From: an uncultured Bacilli bacterium
GTDB lineage: Bacteria; Bacillota_I; Bacilli_A; RF39; UBA660
Assembly (NCBI GenBank): GCA_947625395.1
Contig: CANQOD010000070.1
Coordinates: 1 to 6,458, forward strand
Reading direction: 5' to 3'
DNA length: 6,458 nt
Under the pieces are notes generated by a model. It had not been told where the DNA came from, searched no databases, and saw only the letters and a list, made by a program, of their open reading frames with translations. Shown in pieces: positions 1 to 5,407 of the stretch. Position numbers and translations under genes: made by a program. How positions within the stretch are numbered: the stretch's first letter is position 1; every line of letters begins with the position of its first letter.

Positions 1-684
1 CTTTTAATTGACCTTGACCCACAAGGAAATACGACGACCGGTATTGGTATCAATAAAGGGGATATTGCCTTAAGTATCTATGATGTCTTAATTGGAAAAT
101 GTCAGATGAAAGATGCGATGATTGGGACCAAATATAAACAATTATATGTGGTCCCTGCAACCATTAATTTAGCGGGTTTAGATATCGAGCTATTAGAGAA
201 AAGCCAAACAGAACCAGGATTTGTGAAAGGTGCACAGTTGAAAAATCATTTGAGTGAGATGAAAGATTTTTTTGATTTTATCATTATTGATTGTCCACCA
301 TCTTTAGGACTGATTACAACCAACGCATTAACGGCAAGCAATTCAGTGATTATTCCTGTTCAATGTGAGTTTTTCGCTTTGGAGGGAATCATGCAACTTT
401 TAAATACCATTCGTTTAGCACAAAAACAGTTGAATCCTGATTTGGATATTGAGGGCGTTTTACTCACCATGTTAGATTCTAGAACCAATTTAGGCTTTGA
501 AGTTGTGGAAGATATTCGGAAATTTTTCAAAGAAAAAGTTTATAATACAATTATTCCAAGATTAATAAGATTAACTGAGGCGCCATCGCATGGCGAGCCC
601 ATTATTGCTTACGACCCAAAAAGTCGGGGAAGCGAAGCCTATATCAATTTAGCAAAGGAAGTGATTGACCGTAATGGAAAATAA
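1..684 (+). CDS. parA: ParA/Soj chromosome-partitioning ATPase, 3' part (5' end outside window)
   Basis: This is the distal 227 codons of a ParA/Soj ATPase. ParA dimerises on ATP, binds DNA non-specifically, and is stimulated by ParB to drive origin segregation; in Bacillus, Soj also regulates DnaA. The reading frame is open from base 1. It begins in the conserved switch region LLIDLDPQGN (window residues 1-10), just after the deviant Walker A loop, so roughly 35 N-terminal residues are missing. The Walker B segment IIIDCPPSLG puts its Asp at residue 97 (bases 289-291). A VQCEFFALEG stretch and the C-terminal EAPSHGEPI..YDPKSRG block are family hallmarks. It overlaps parB by 11 bases, the usual soj-spo0J arrangement, and is the first visible gene of a five-gene run. 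A plasmid ParA is less likely given the ychF neighbourhood. The promoter lies outside the window. Confidence 0.96.
   Translation, partial: LLIDLDPQGNTTTGIGINKGDIALSIYDVLIGKCQMKDAMIGTKYKQLYVVPATINLAGLDIELLEKSQTEPGFVKGAQLKNHLSEMKDFFDFIIIDCPPSLGLITTNALTASNSVIIPVQCEFFALEGIMQLLNTIRLAQKQLNPDLDIEGVLLTMLDSRTNLGFEVVEDIRKFFKEKVYNTIIPRLIRLTEAPSHGEPIIAYDPKSRGSEAYINLAKEVIDRNGK
656..664 (+). promoter_or_regulatory. Ribosome binding site that decides the parB start
   Basis: AGGAAGTGA inside the last codons of parA differs by one base from the ideal AGGAGGTGA. It lies 9 bases before the ATG at 674. The in-frame TTG at 665 directly abuts this site and would be too close, so ATG 674 is preferred. Translation of parB is therefore probably coupled to that of parA. 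Confidence 0.6.
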
Positions 685-1555
685 GCGAAGAGCACTTGGA
701 AAAGGATTAGAGGAATTATTTCATAATGAACCCATTGACTATCAAAATTTAGAAGAAAAAATTGTTCAAGAAACACCCAAAAATGAAATTGTAGAAATTC
801 CAATTGATGAATTAAGAGCCAATCCTTATCAACCACGAAAGACATTCGATTTAGAAAAATTAGAGGAACTCGCAACTTCTATTAAAGAACATGGGGTATT
901 TCAACCTATTATTGCCAAAAAGAGTATTAAAGGTTATGAAATCGTTGCTGGTGAAAGACGGGTCAAAGCCTCTCGCCTTGCCGGATTAGAGAAAGTCCCT
1001 GCGATTGTGAAAGATTTTTCGGATGAAACGATGATGGAAATTGCTCTTTTGGAAAACTTACAGAGAGAAAATTTGAATCCATTAGAAGAAGCTACTGCTT
1101 ATAAAAAACTGCAAGAAGCTTTATCTCTCACACAAGAAGCCTTAGCTACAAGACTTGGAAAGAGCCGCAGCTATATTACCAATATGTTGGGACTATTGAC
1201 TTTACCGGAAGAAGTGAAAGATTTTATTACCCAAAATCAAATTTCAATGGGTCATGCGCGTGTATTAAGTAAATTAGTGGATAAAGAACAAATTCTAAAA
1301 TTAGCCGAAAAAATTGTAGAAGAAGATTTAAGTGTTCGTGCTTTAGAAGAATTAGCCAATAAAGATGATTATCCAAGAAAAAAGGATATCAAGCGGAAAT
1401 CAAGAGTGGATATCAAAGAATATACATATATTGAAAATAATCTAGAGGAACGTTTGGGAACAAAAGTAAAAGTTAGAAATAATAAATTAGTCATTTCTTT
1501 TACCAATATGAATGACTTAAATCGAATTTTAGAAGTGATGCAGTTGGATAAGTAG
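674..1555 (+). CDS. parB: ParB/Spo0J chromosome-partitioning protein
   Basis: ParB is a CTP-dependent DNA sliding clamp. It loads at parS sites near the origin, recruits condensin and stimulates ParA. The product is 293 residues from ATG 674, normal for the family. Residues 5-16 (RRALGKGLEELF) form the basic N-terminal ParA-activating tail. The CTP-binding N-domain follows, with NPYQPR (50-55), GERR (93-96) and ENLQREN (127-133). A helix-turn-helix sits at about 152-173 (SLTQEALATRLGKSRSYI). The extreme C-terminus, with LNRILEVMQ near 282-290, matches the dimerisation domain. The usual GERRxRA reads GERRVKA here, a conservative Arg-to-Lys change. The start is chosen by its ribosome binding site; a TTG nine bases upstream is the alternative. 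Noc is a ParB paralogue, but the adjacent parA and the ParA-activating tail argue for Spo0J. No intact parS of the TGTTTCACGTGAAACA type was seen in the window. Confidence 0.96.
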   Translation: MENKRRALGKGLEELFHNEPIDYQNLEEKIVQETPKNEIVEIPIDELRANPYQPRKTFDLEKLEELATSIKEHGVFQPIIAKKSIKGYEIVAGERRVKASRLAGLEKVPAIVKDFSDETMMEIALLENLQRENLNPLEEATAYKKLQEALSLTQEALATRLGKSRSYITNMLGLLTLPEEVKDFITQNQISMGHARVLSKLVDKEQILKLAEKIVEEDLSVRALEELANKDDYPRKKDIKRKSRVDIKEYTYIENNLEERLGTKVKVRNNKLVISFTNMNDLNRILEVMQLDK

Positions 1556-1560
1556 GTGAT
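1550..1560 (+). promoter_or_regulatory. Ribosome binding site spanning the parB stop codon; sets the mscS start
   Basis: AAGTAGGTGAT matches the ideal AAGGAGGTGAT at 10 of 11 bases and contains the parB TAG stop at 1553-1555. It places ATG 1565 at the best spacing, with the GGAGG-equivalent ending 8 bases upstream. The in-frame GTG 1556 and ATG 1559 lie within the site itself, so they are less likely starts. Confidence 0.55.
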
Positions 1561-1564
1561 GGGA

Positions 1565-2380
1565 ATGAGTCAATATTTTGAAACAGATTTATTTCGATAT
1601 GTCATCTTGCCAATCATTTATATTGCAATTGGTTATTTATTTTATCAACTCTTAAAAATGATGGTTGCCAAAATTTTTGATAGCCATAAAATTAAAGGAA
1701 AAGATAAAAAAAGAGTTGATACGACTCGAATTTTAATTCAGAATTGTTTAAAATATATCGTCATGATTGTCGTTCTTCTTTTTGTCTTAAACGCTTATGC
1801 GATTGATGTCAAATCCATTCTCGCTGGACTTGGTATTGGTGTCGCTGTAGTGGGTCTTGCTTTTCAAGATGTTTTAAAGGATATTTTAGCAGGAATTTCC
1901 ATTTTGTTAGAGAATCAATTTGAAGTAGGCGATGATATTGAAGTGGCTGGTTTTCGTGGCCAAGTTATTTTTATCGGCCTAAAGACAACTAGAATCAAAA
2001 ACTATAAAGGCGCTGTGAAAATTATTTCCAATCGAAATATCACGGAAGTCATTAACTATAGTTTAAATCCATCTTTAGCAGTAATTGAACTTCCTATTCG
2101 TTATGAAAGTGATTTAGAAAGCGTGGAAAAAGCCTTAACAAAAATTGCCAAAACAATTGAAAAGAAGTATGAACAATTAAAAGGACCAATCGAAATATGG
2201 GGTGTTGACCAACTTGCTGATTCCAGTGTTGTTTATAAAATTGCGGTGCCAACTGCGATTGGAGAGCAATTTAAAATGGAACGCAATTTAAAGAAAGAAT
2301 TTAAAACGGGGCTTGAAAAATATGGTTTTTCAATTCCTTATCCACAAGTGGAGGTACATTATGAACGAGAAAACATATAA
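1565..2380 (+). CDS. MscS-family small-conductance mechanosensitive ion channel
   Basis: This is an inner-membrane channel subunit. MscS proteins form heptamers that open under membrane tension and release solutes on hypo-osmotic shock. The 271-residue product is close to the length of E. coli MscS and Bacillus YkuT. Hydrophobic segments lie at about 12-35, 62-80 and 85-115. The third is the glycine/alanine-rich pore helix (ILAGLGIGVAVVGLAFQDVL), followed by an amphipathic continuation and FEVGDDIEV, the start of the beta domain (about 118-165). The IISNRNITEVINYS segment (153-166) corresponds to the family's VIPNxxI region, and an alpha/beta C-terminal domain ends the protein. A basic loop (41-52, KIKGKDKKR) separates TM1 and TM2. 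It starts 9 bases after parB and its end overlaps the next gene by 20 bases, so it belongs to the parAB transcript. Which MscS subfamily it belongs to, and whether it gates on tension or an ion, cannot be told. Confidence 0.92.
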   Translation: MSQYFETDLFRYVILPIIYIAIGYLFYQLLKMMVAKIFDSHKIKGKDKKRVDTTRILIQNCLKYIVMIVVLLFVLNAYAIDVKSILAGLGIGVAVVGLAFQDVLKDILAGISILLENQFEVGDDIEVAGFRGQVIFIGLKTTRIKNYKGAVKIISNRNITEVINYSLNPSLAVIELPIRYESDLESVEKALTKIAKTIEKKYEQLKGPIEIWGVDQLADSSVVYKIAVPTAIGEQFKMERNLKKEFKTGLEKYGFSIPYPQVEVHYERENI

Positions 2381-2558
2381 AGTAGGAAGTCATCTCATTT
2401 TAAAAAAAACACATCCCTGTGGAAGCAATGAATGGGAAGTTGTAAAATTAGGCGCAGATATCAAAATAAAATGTTGTACCTGTGGAAGATTGATTTTTAT
2501 TCCTAGAATCGAATTAAATAAAAAAATCAAAAAAGTCGTATCGGAGGAAGTATCATGA
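2361..2558 (+). CDS. DUF951 family small protein, possible zinc-ribbon-like
   Basis: A 65-residue protein of the DUF951 family, related to Bacillus YyzM, whose gene also lies in the spo0J-ychF neighbourhood. Its biochemical role is unknown to me. The family pattern is visible: a VGSHLILKKTHPCGSNEWEVVKLGADIKIKC core (residues 8-38), then CxxC at C38/C41 followed by GRLIFIPR. HPC (18-20) and the C38/C41 pair could together bind a metal, which is inference. The C-terminus is lysine-rich and there is no signal peptide or membrane segment, so it is probably cytoplasmic. ATG 2361 has a textbook GGAGGT at 2350-2355. An in-frame ATG at 2313 lacks such a site and would add 16 non-family residues read from the mscS coding region. 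Its start overlaps mscS by 20 bases and its TGA overlaps the next ATG as ATGA, implying translational coupling on both sides. Confidence 0.9.
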   Translation: MNEKTYKVGSHLILKKTHPCGSNEWEVVKLGADIKIKCCTCGRLIFIPRIELNKKIKKVVSEEVS

Positions 2559-4150
2559 GAGATAGAAAAAAATTAAAGCTAAAAAAATTTTACTTTCATC
2601 CTATTACCATCTTTCTATTTTTAACATTGTTAACCATTTTTCTGAGTGCTATTTTTGGTACCTTTGAAATGCAGGGAACTTACAATACTGTCAATACTGC
2701 AACCAATGAATTAGAACCTGTTTTAGTAACAGTTGAAAATATGTTGAATTTTGATGGTATGAAATATATTTTTAGTAATGCCATGCGAAATTTTATTTCC
2801 TTTGCTCCACTTGGAATGCTCTTGCTGGCTCTGATAGGATTATCTGTTGCCCAGTCAACTGGTTTTATTGATGCATTTGGAAAAAGACATCTTTCCAAAA
2901 TGAGAAAAAGAAACTTAACCTTTTTAGTGTTACTTTTAGCAACTTTCTCTTCTTTGATTAACGAAGTTGGTTATGCGTTTTTAATTCCTCTTGCTGCCAT
3001 TTTCTATGCAATGAATAACCGCAATCCCATTCTTGGAATTGTGACAGCCTTTTGTGGCGTTTCCTTTGGTTATGGAGTCAGTTTATTTGTAGGAAGTATG
3101 GAAGTTGGTTTAATTCCTTATACCACATCTGCGGCTTACTTAATTGATGAAACGAGTCATATCGCTCTTACTTCCAATTTGTTTATTATCATTGCTTTTA
3201 CGATTTTACTATCCATCATTGGAACAACTATTATTGAAAAATGGATTGCGCCTCGTCTTGGCCGTTATCATGATAAAGATAACTTTGAACGAACCGAAGA
3301 ATTATTGTTGATGAATGAAGAAGAAATTGAACAAACGAAAATTGCCGAAGAAAAGAAAGAAAAAAGAGGACTTCGTTTTGCTTATATTACAGGAATTATT
3401 ATCATTTTAGCTTTTATCTATATGATTGTTCCAGGACTTCCAAATTCGGGAATGCTCCTTGATATGAGTGAGAAAACATATTTGAACCAATTATTTGGAA
3501 CGAACAGTTACTTTCAAGATGGTTTTACGTATATGATGTGTCTATTCTTCTTAGGAATGGGACTTGCTTATGGGGTTGGTTCTAAAACAATTCACAATGA
3601 TAAGGACATTATTAATGGGTGCAAAAATACTTTCTCCGAGTTAGGAGAGCTCTTTATTCTTATCTTTGTTGCCAGTCAATTTATTTCGATTTTTCGAAAT
3701 ACCAATATCGGTACAGTTCTCACGATTTGGTGTACGAATTTAATTCAAAACTTATCTTTCTCAGGAATTCCACTCATTGTTCTAGTCATCATCATGATTG
3801 GAATTGCGAATTTATTTTGTACGACGCCAACGTTAAAATGGAGTATTTTTTCTCCTGTCGTGGTGCCTGCATTAATGCAAGCAAACATTTCTCCTGCGTT
3901 TGCCCAGTTCTTATTAAGAGCAGGAGATTCTATCACCAATGGAATTACCCCTCTTTTAGCTGGTTTTGTTATCTATATTGGATATTTGAATATTTACAAT
4001 CAGAAAAAAAACAAGCCGATTACCATTCGGGAATCCATTAAGTATGTAACCCCTTATTTTGTGTTTATTTCTCTTTCTTGGATACTATTAATTATTGGAT
4101 GGTATTTAATTGGACTGCCCATTGGACCTGGAGTTTATCCTACCTTATAG
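2555..4150 (+). CDS. AbgT-family transporter (p-aminobenzoyl-glutamate type)
   Basis: A 531-residue polytopic membrane protein of the AbgT family. Characterised members import p-aminobenzoyl-glutamate, a folate breakdown product (E. coli AbgT), or export sulfonamides (MtrF, YdaH). Family blocks appear in order: NFISFAPLGMLLLALIGLSVAQSTGFI (79-105), LINEVGYAFLIPLAA (134-148), NPILGIVTAFCGVSFGYG (157-174), CTTPTLKWSIFSPVVVPALM (422-441) and LLRAGDSITNGITPL (453-467). The last two contain the re-entrant and ion/substrate-site regions, with W429 and D458 probably matching the conserved Trp and Asp of MtrF. About a dozen hydrophobic stretches are visible, plus a long charged loop at 237-272 rich in Glu and Lys. 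The ATG overlaps the DUF951 stop, with GGAGG 7 bases upstream. Its 3' end lies inside the operon terminator. No abgA/abgB hydrolase genes are adjacent, so the substrate and direction of transport are unproven. Confidence 0.92.
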   Translation: MRDRKKLKLKKFYFHPITIFLFLTLLTIFLSAIFGTFEMQGTYNTVNTATNELEPVLVTVENMLNFDGMKYIFSNAMRNFISFAPLGMLLLALIGLSVAQSTGFIDAFGKRHLSKMRKRNLTFLVLLLATFSSLINEVGYAFLIPLAAIFYAMNNRNPILGIVTAFCGVSFGYGVSLFVGSMEVGLIPYTTSAAYLIDETSHIALTSNLFIIIAFTILLSIIGTTIIEKWIAPRLGRYHDKDNFERTEELLLMNEEEIEQTKIAEEKKEKRGLRFAYITGIIIILAFIYMIVPGLPNSGMLLDMSEKTYLNQLFGTNSYFQDGFTYMMCLFFLGMGLAYGVGSKTIHNDKDIINGCKNTFSELGELFILIFVASQFISIFRNTNIGTVLTIWCTNLIQNLSFSGIPLIVLVIIMIGIANLFCTTPTLKWSIFSPVVVPALMQANISPAFAQFLLRAGDSITNGITPLLAGFVIYIGYLNIYNQKKNKPITIRESIKYVTPYFVFISLSWILLIIGWYLIGLPIGPGVYPTL

Positions 4151-4165
4151 GATAGACTTTTTTTT
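4131..4165 (+). terminator. Rho-independent terminator of the parAB-mscS-DUF951-abgT run
   Basis: An 11-bp stem pairs 4132-4142 (AGTTTATCCTA) with 4148-4158 (TAGGATAGACT), with one G-U pair and a 5-base CCTTA loop. It leads straight into eight T residues (4158-4165). The TAG stop codon of the transporter gene (4148-4150) lies in the descending arm, so the hairpin starts within the coding sequence. Confidence 0.85.
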
Positions 4166-4166
4166 A

Positions 4167-4190
4167 AAATTATTTCCCGGGAAATAATTT
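4167..4190. repeat. Perfect 24-bp palindrome upstream of the ychF promoter
   Basis: The half-site AAATTATTTCCC (4167-4178) is followed directly by its exact reverse complement GGGAAATAATTT, with no spacer and CCCGGG at the centre. It sits between the operon terminator and the ychF promoter, ending 22 bases before the extended -10 element, so it covers the -35 region or its upstream edge. It could be a repressor or activator operator, or a weak backup terminator, since T residues follow at 4197-4201. The six-base gap before those T residues and the uninterrupted symmetry favour a protein-binding site; this is inference. Confidence 0.75.
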
Positions 4191-4220
4191 GCAGACTTTT
4201 TAGAAGATGTCTGTTATAAT
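4189..4220 (+). promoter_or_regulatory. Extended -10 promoter for ychF
   Basis: TGTTATAAT at 4212-4220 is a perfect TATAAT hexamer preceded by the TGn extension. No good -35 stands at the 17-base spacing. The nearest candidate, TTGCAG at 4189-4194, has a 20-base spacer, so recognition probably relies on the extended -10. Transcription should start near 4227, giving a leader of about 20 bases. An imperfect inverted repeat, CAGAC (4192-4196) and GTCTG (4209-4213), lies across the spacer and could bind a regulator or be chance. Confidence 0.7.
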
Positions 4221-4247
4221 AGAACTGTTTAGAAAAGAGGAGAACTT

Positions 4248-5348
4248 ATGAGTTTAAAAGCTGGAATTGTTGGTCTTCCAAATGTCGGCAAAAGTACCTT
4301 ATTTAATGCGATTACGAAGCAAAATATTTTAGCGGCGAATTATCCCTTTGCGACCATCGAGCCAAATGTTGGTGTTGTCATGGTTCCTGATAAACGCTTA
4401 GAAGTGTTGAATGGCCTGTATCACCCCACACGCTTGATTGCGACGACGTATGAATTCACAGATATTGCTGGGCTTGTGAAAGGGGCAAGTCAAGGAGAGG
4501 GTTTAGGCAATAAATTTTTAGCGCATATTCGAGAAACAGATGCGATTGTGGAAGTCGTTAGATGTTTTGAGAATGGTCAAATTATTCATGTGGATGGGAC
4601 GATTGACCCTATCAGAGATATTGAAACAATTAATTTAGAGCTTGCGATTGCAGATTTAGAAACGGTTTCTTCAAGAATAGAACGCATTGCGAAAAAAGCG
4701 CGTACAACGAAAGATAAACAAGATTTATTGGAGTTAGAAACACTGGAAAAAGCGAAGAAAGCCTTAGAAGAAAATACACCATTGCGTGTGGTTCCATTTA
4801 CGAAAGAAGAAGAGGAATGTTTGAAATCTTTCCAATTTTTAACACGAAAGCCTATTATTTATCTTGCTAACATTGAAGAAAGTGAACTTGGACAAGCGAA
4901 AAACAAATATGTTTTACAAGTGGAAGAATATGCCAAGCGAGAAAATGCCAAAGTAGTGCCTCTTTGTTGTAAGGTAGAGGAAGAGTTAAGTACGTTATCG
5001 GAAGAAGAAAAGCAGGAGCTTTTAGAAATGTATGGATTAGAAGAAAGTGGGTTGAATCAATTGATTCGGGCGACTTATGACTTATTAGGACTTGCGACTT
5101 ATTTTACAGTGGGAAAAGATGAAGTAAGAGCTTGGACTTTTAAAAAAGGAATGAATGCCAAACAGTGTGCTGGAATTATTCATACTGATTTTGAGAAAGG
5201 GTTTATTAAGGCAGAAGTGATGTCTTATCAAGATTTAATTGCGGCAGGTAGTGAATTAAAAGTGAAAGAAAATGGAAAAGCACGTCTTGAGGGAAAAGAC
5301 TATCTGATGCAAGATGGGGATATTTGTTTGTTTCGATTTAATGTATAA
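4248..5348 (+). CDS. ychF: Redox/ribosome-associated OBG-family P-loop NTPase YchF
   Basis: YchF (EngD, OLA1 in eukaryotes) is a nearly universal cytosolic translation-factor-class NTPase. It binds ribosomes and prefers ATP to GTP, and it has been linked to oxidative stress responses. The 366 residues match the usual 363-366. Visible are the P-loop GLPNVGKST (9-17), the NYPFATIEPN switch I block (31-40), and the G3 motif DIAGLVKGAS (72-81), followed by GEGLGNKFL. In place of the GTP-specific NKxD there is NIEE (208-211), the NxxE form explaining the relaxed base specificity. A charged helical arm covers about 130-190. The C-terminal TGS domain (about 280-364) includes AWTFKKGMNAKQCAGIIHTDFEKGFI. 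The ATG has AGGAG at 4238-4242, five bases away. It has its own promoter behind a terminator, so it is uncoupled from the parAB run. The downstream gene may share its transcript, as no terminator follows. Confidence 0.97.
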   Translation: MSLKAGIVGLPNVGKSTLFNAITKQNILAANYPFATIEPNVGVVMVPDKRLEVLNGLYHPTRLIATTYEFTDIAGLVKGASQGEGLGNKFLAHIRETDAIVEVVRCFENGQIIHVDGTIDPIRDIETINLELAIADLETVSSRIERIAKKARTTKDKQDLLELETLEKAKKALEENTPLRVVPFTKEEEECLKSFQFLTRKPIIYLANIEESELGQAKNKYVLQVEEYAKRENAKVVPLCCKVEEELSTLSEEEKQELLEMYGLEESGLNQLIRATYDLLGLATYFTVGKDEVRAWTFKKGMNAKQCAGIIHTDFEKGFIKAEVMSYQDLIAAGSELKVKENGKARLEGKDYLMQDGDICLFRFNV

Positions 5349-5394
5349 AAACAAGTGCATGTATAAAAAGAAAATCTAACAAGACATCTAACAA
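5341..5394. repeat. Two pairs of short direct repeats in the ychF 3' spacer
   Basis: ATGTATAAAAA occurs at 5341-5351 and 5359-5369 (period 18 bases). ATCTAACAA occurs at 5374-5382 and 5386-5394 (period 12 bases). The first copy includes the ychF stop codon, and because the period is six codons the second copy repeats GTA TAA in the same frame, giving a tandem stop. No hairpin with a T-run is present, so this 59-base spacer holds no recognisable terminator. The TATAAA in each copy could serve as a weak -10, but no -35 supports it. Confidence 0.7.
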
Positions 5395-5395
5395 T

Positions 5396-5401
5396 GGGGG
5401 A
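5396..5401 (+). promoter_or_regulatory. Ribosome binding site for the HExxH protein gene (GTG start)
   Basis: GGGGGA at 5396-5401 is a G-rich but imperfect Shine-Dalgarno site, 6 bases before GTG 5408. No in-frame ATG exists between the end of ychF and this point. The in-frame TTG at 5405 is the only close alternative. The non-ATG start and imperfect site suggest modest translation. Confidence 0.5.
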
Positions 5402-5407
5402 ATTTTG

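Noticed and set aside
639..875. A - strand open frame across the parA/parB junction
   Set aside because: It is antisense to two conserved genes and its translation shows no family motif.
2313..2360. Upstream ATG giving an 81-residue DUF951 protein
   Set aside because: The added 16 residues come from the mscS coding region in another frame. The ATG at 2361 has a perfect ribosome binding site and gives the normal family length.
2680..2898. A - strand open frame of 72 codons within the transporter gene
   Set aside because: It is a shadow of the AbgT gene, with no supporting protein features.
3745..3939. A - strand open frame of 64 codons within the transporter gene
   Set aside because: It is antisense to the conserved TTPxxKW and GDSxTN region and is explained by codon constraints there.
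3619..4041. A 140-codon + strand open frame inside the transporter gene
   Set aside because: It lies entirely inside a strongly supported AbgT coding sequence in another frame and has no recognisable family features.
4167..4190. The 24-bp palindrome as the main operon terminator
   Set aside because: A better hairpin with an immediate run of eight T residues lies just upstream at 4131-4165, whereas the palindrome is followed by T residues only after a six-base gap.
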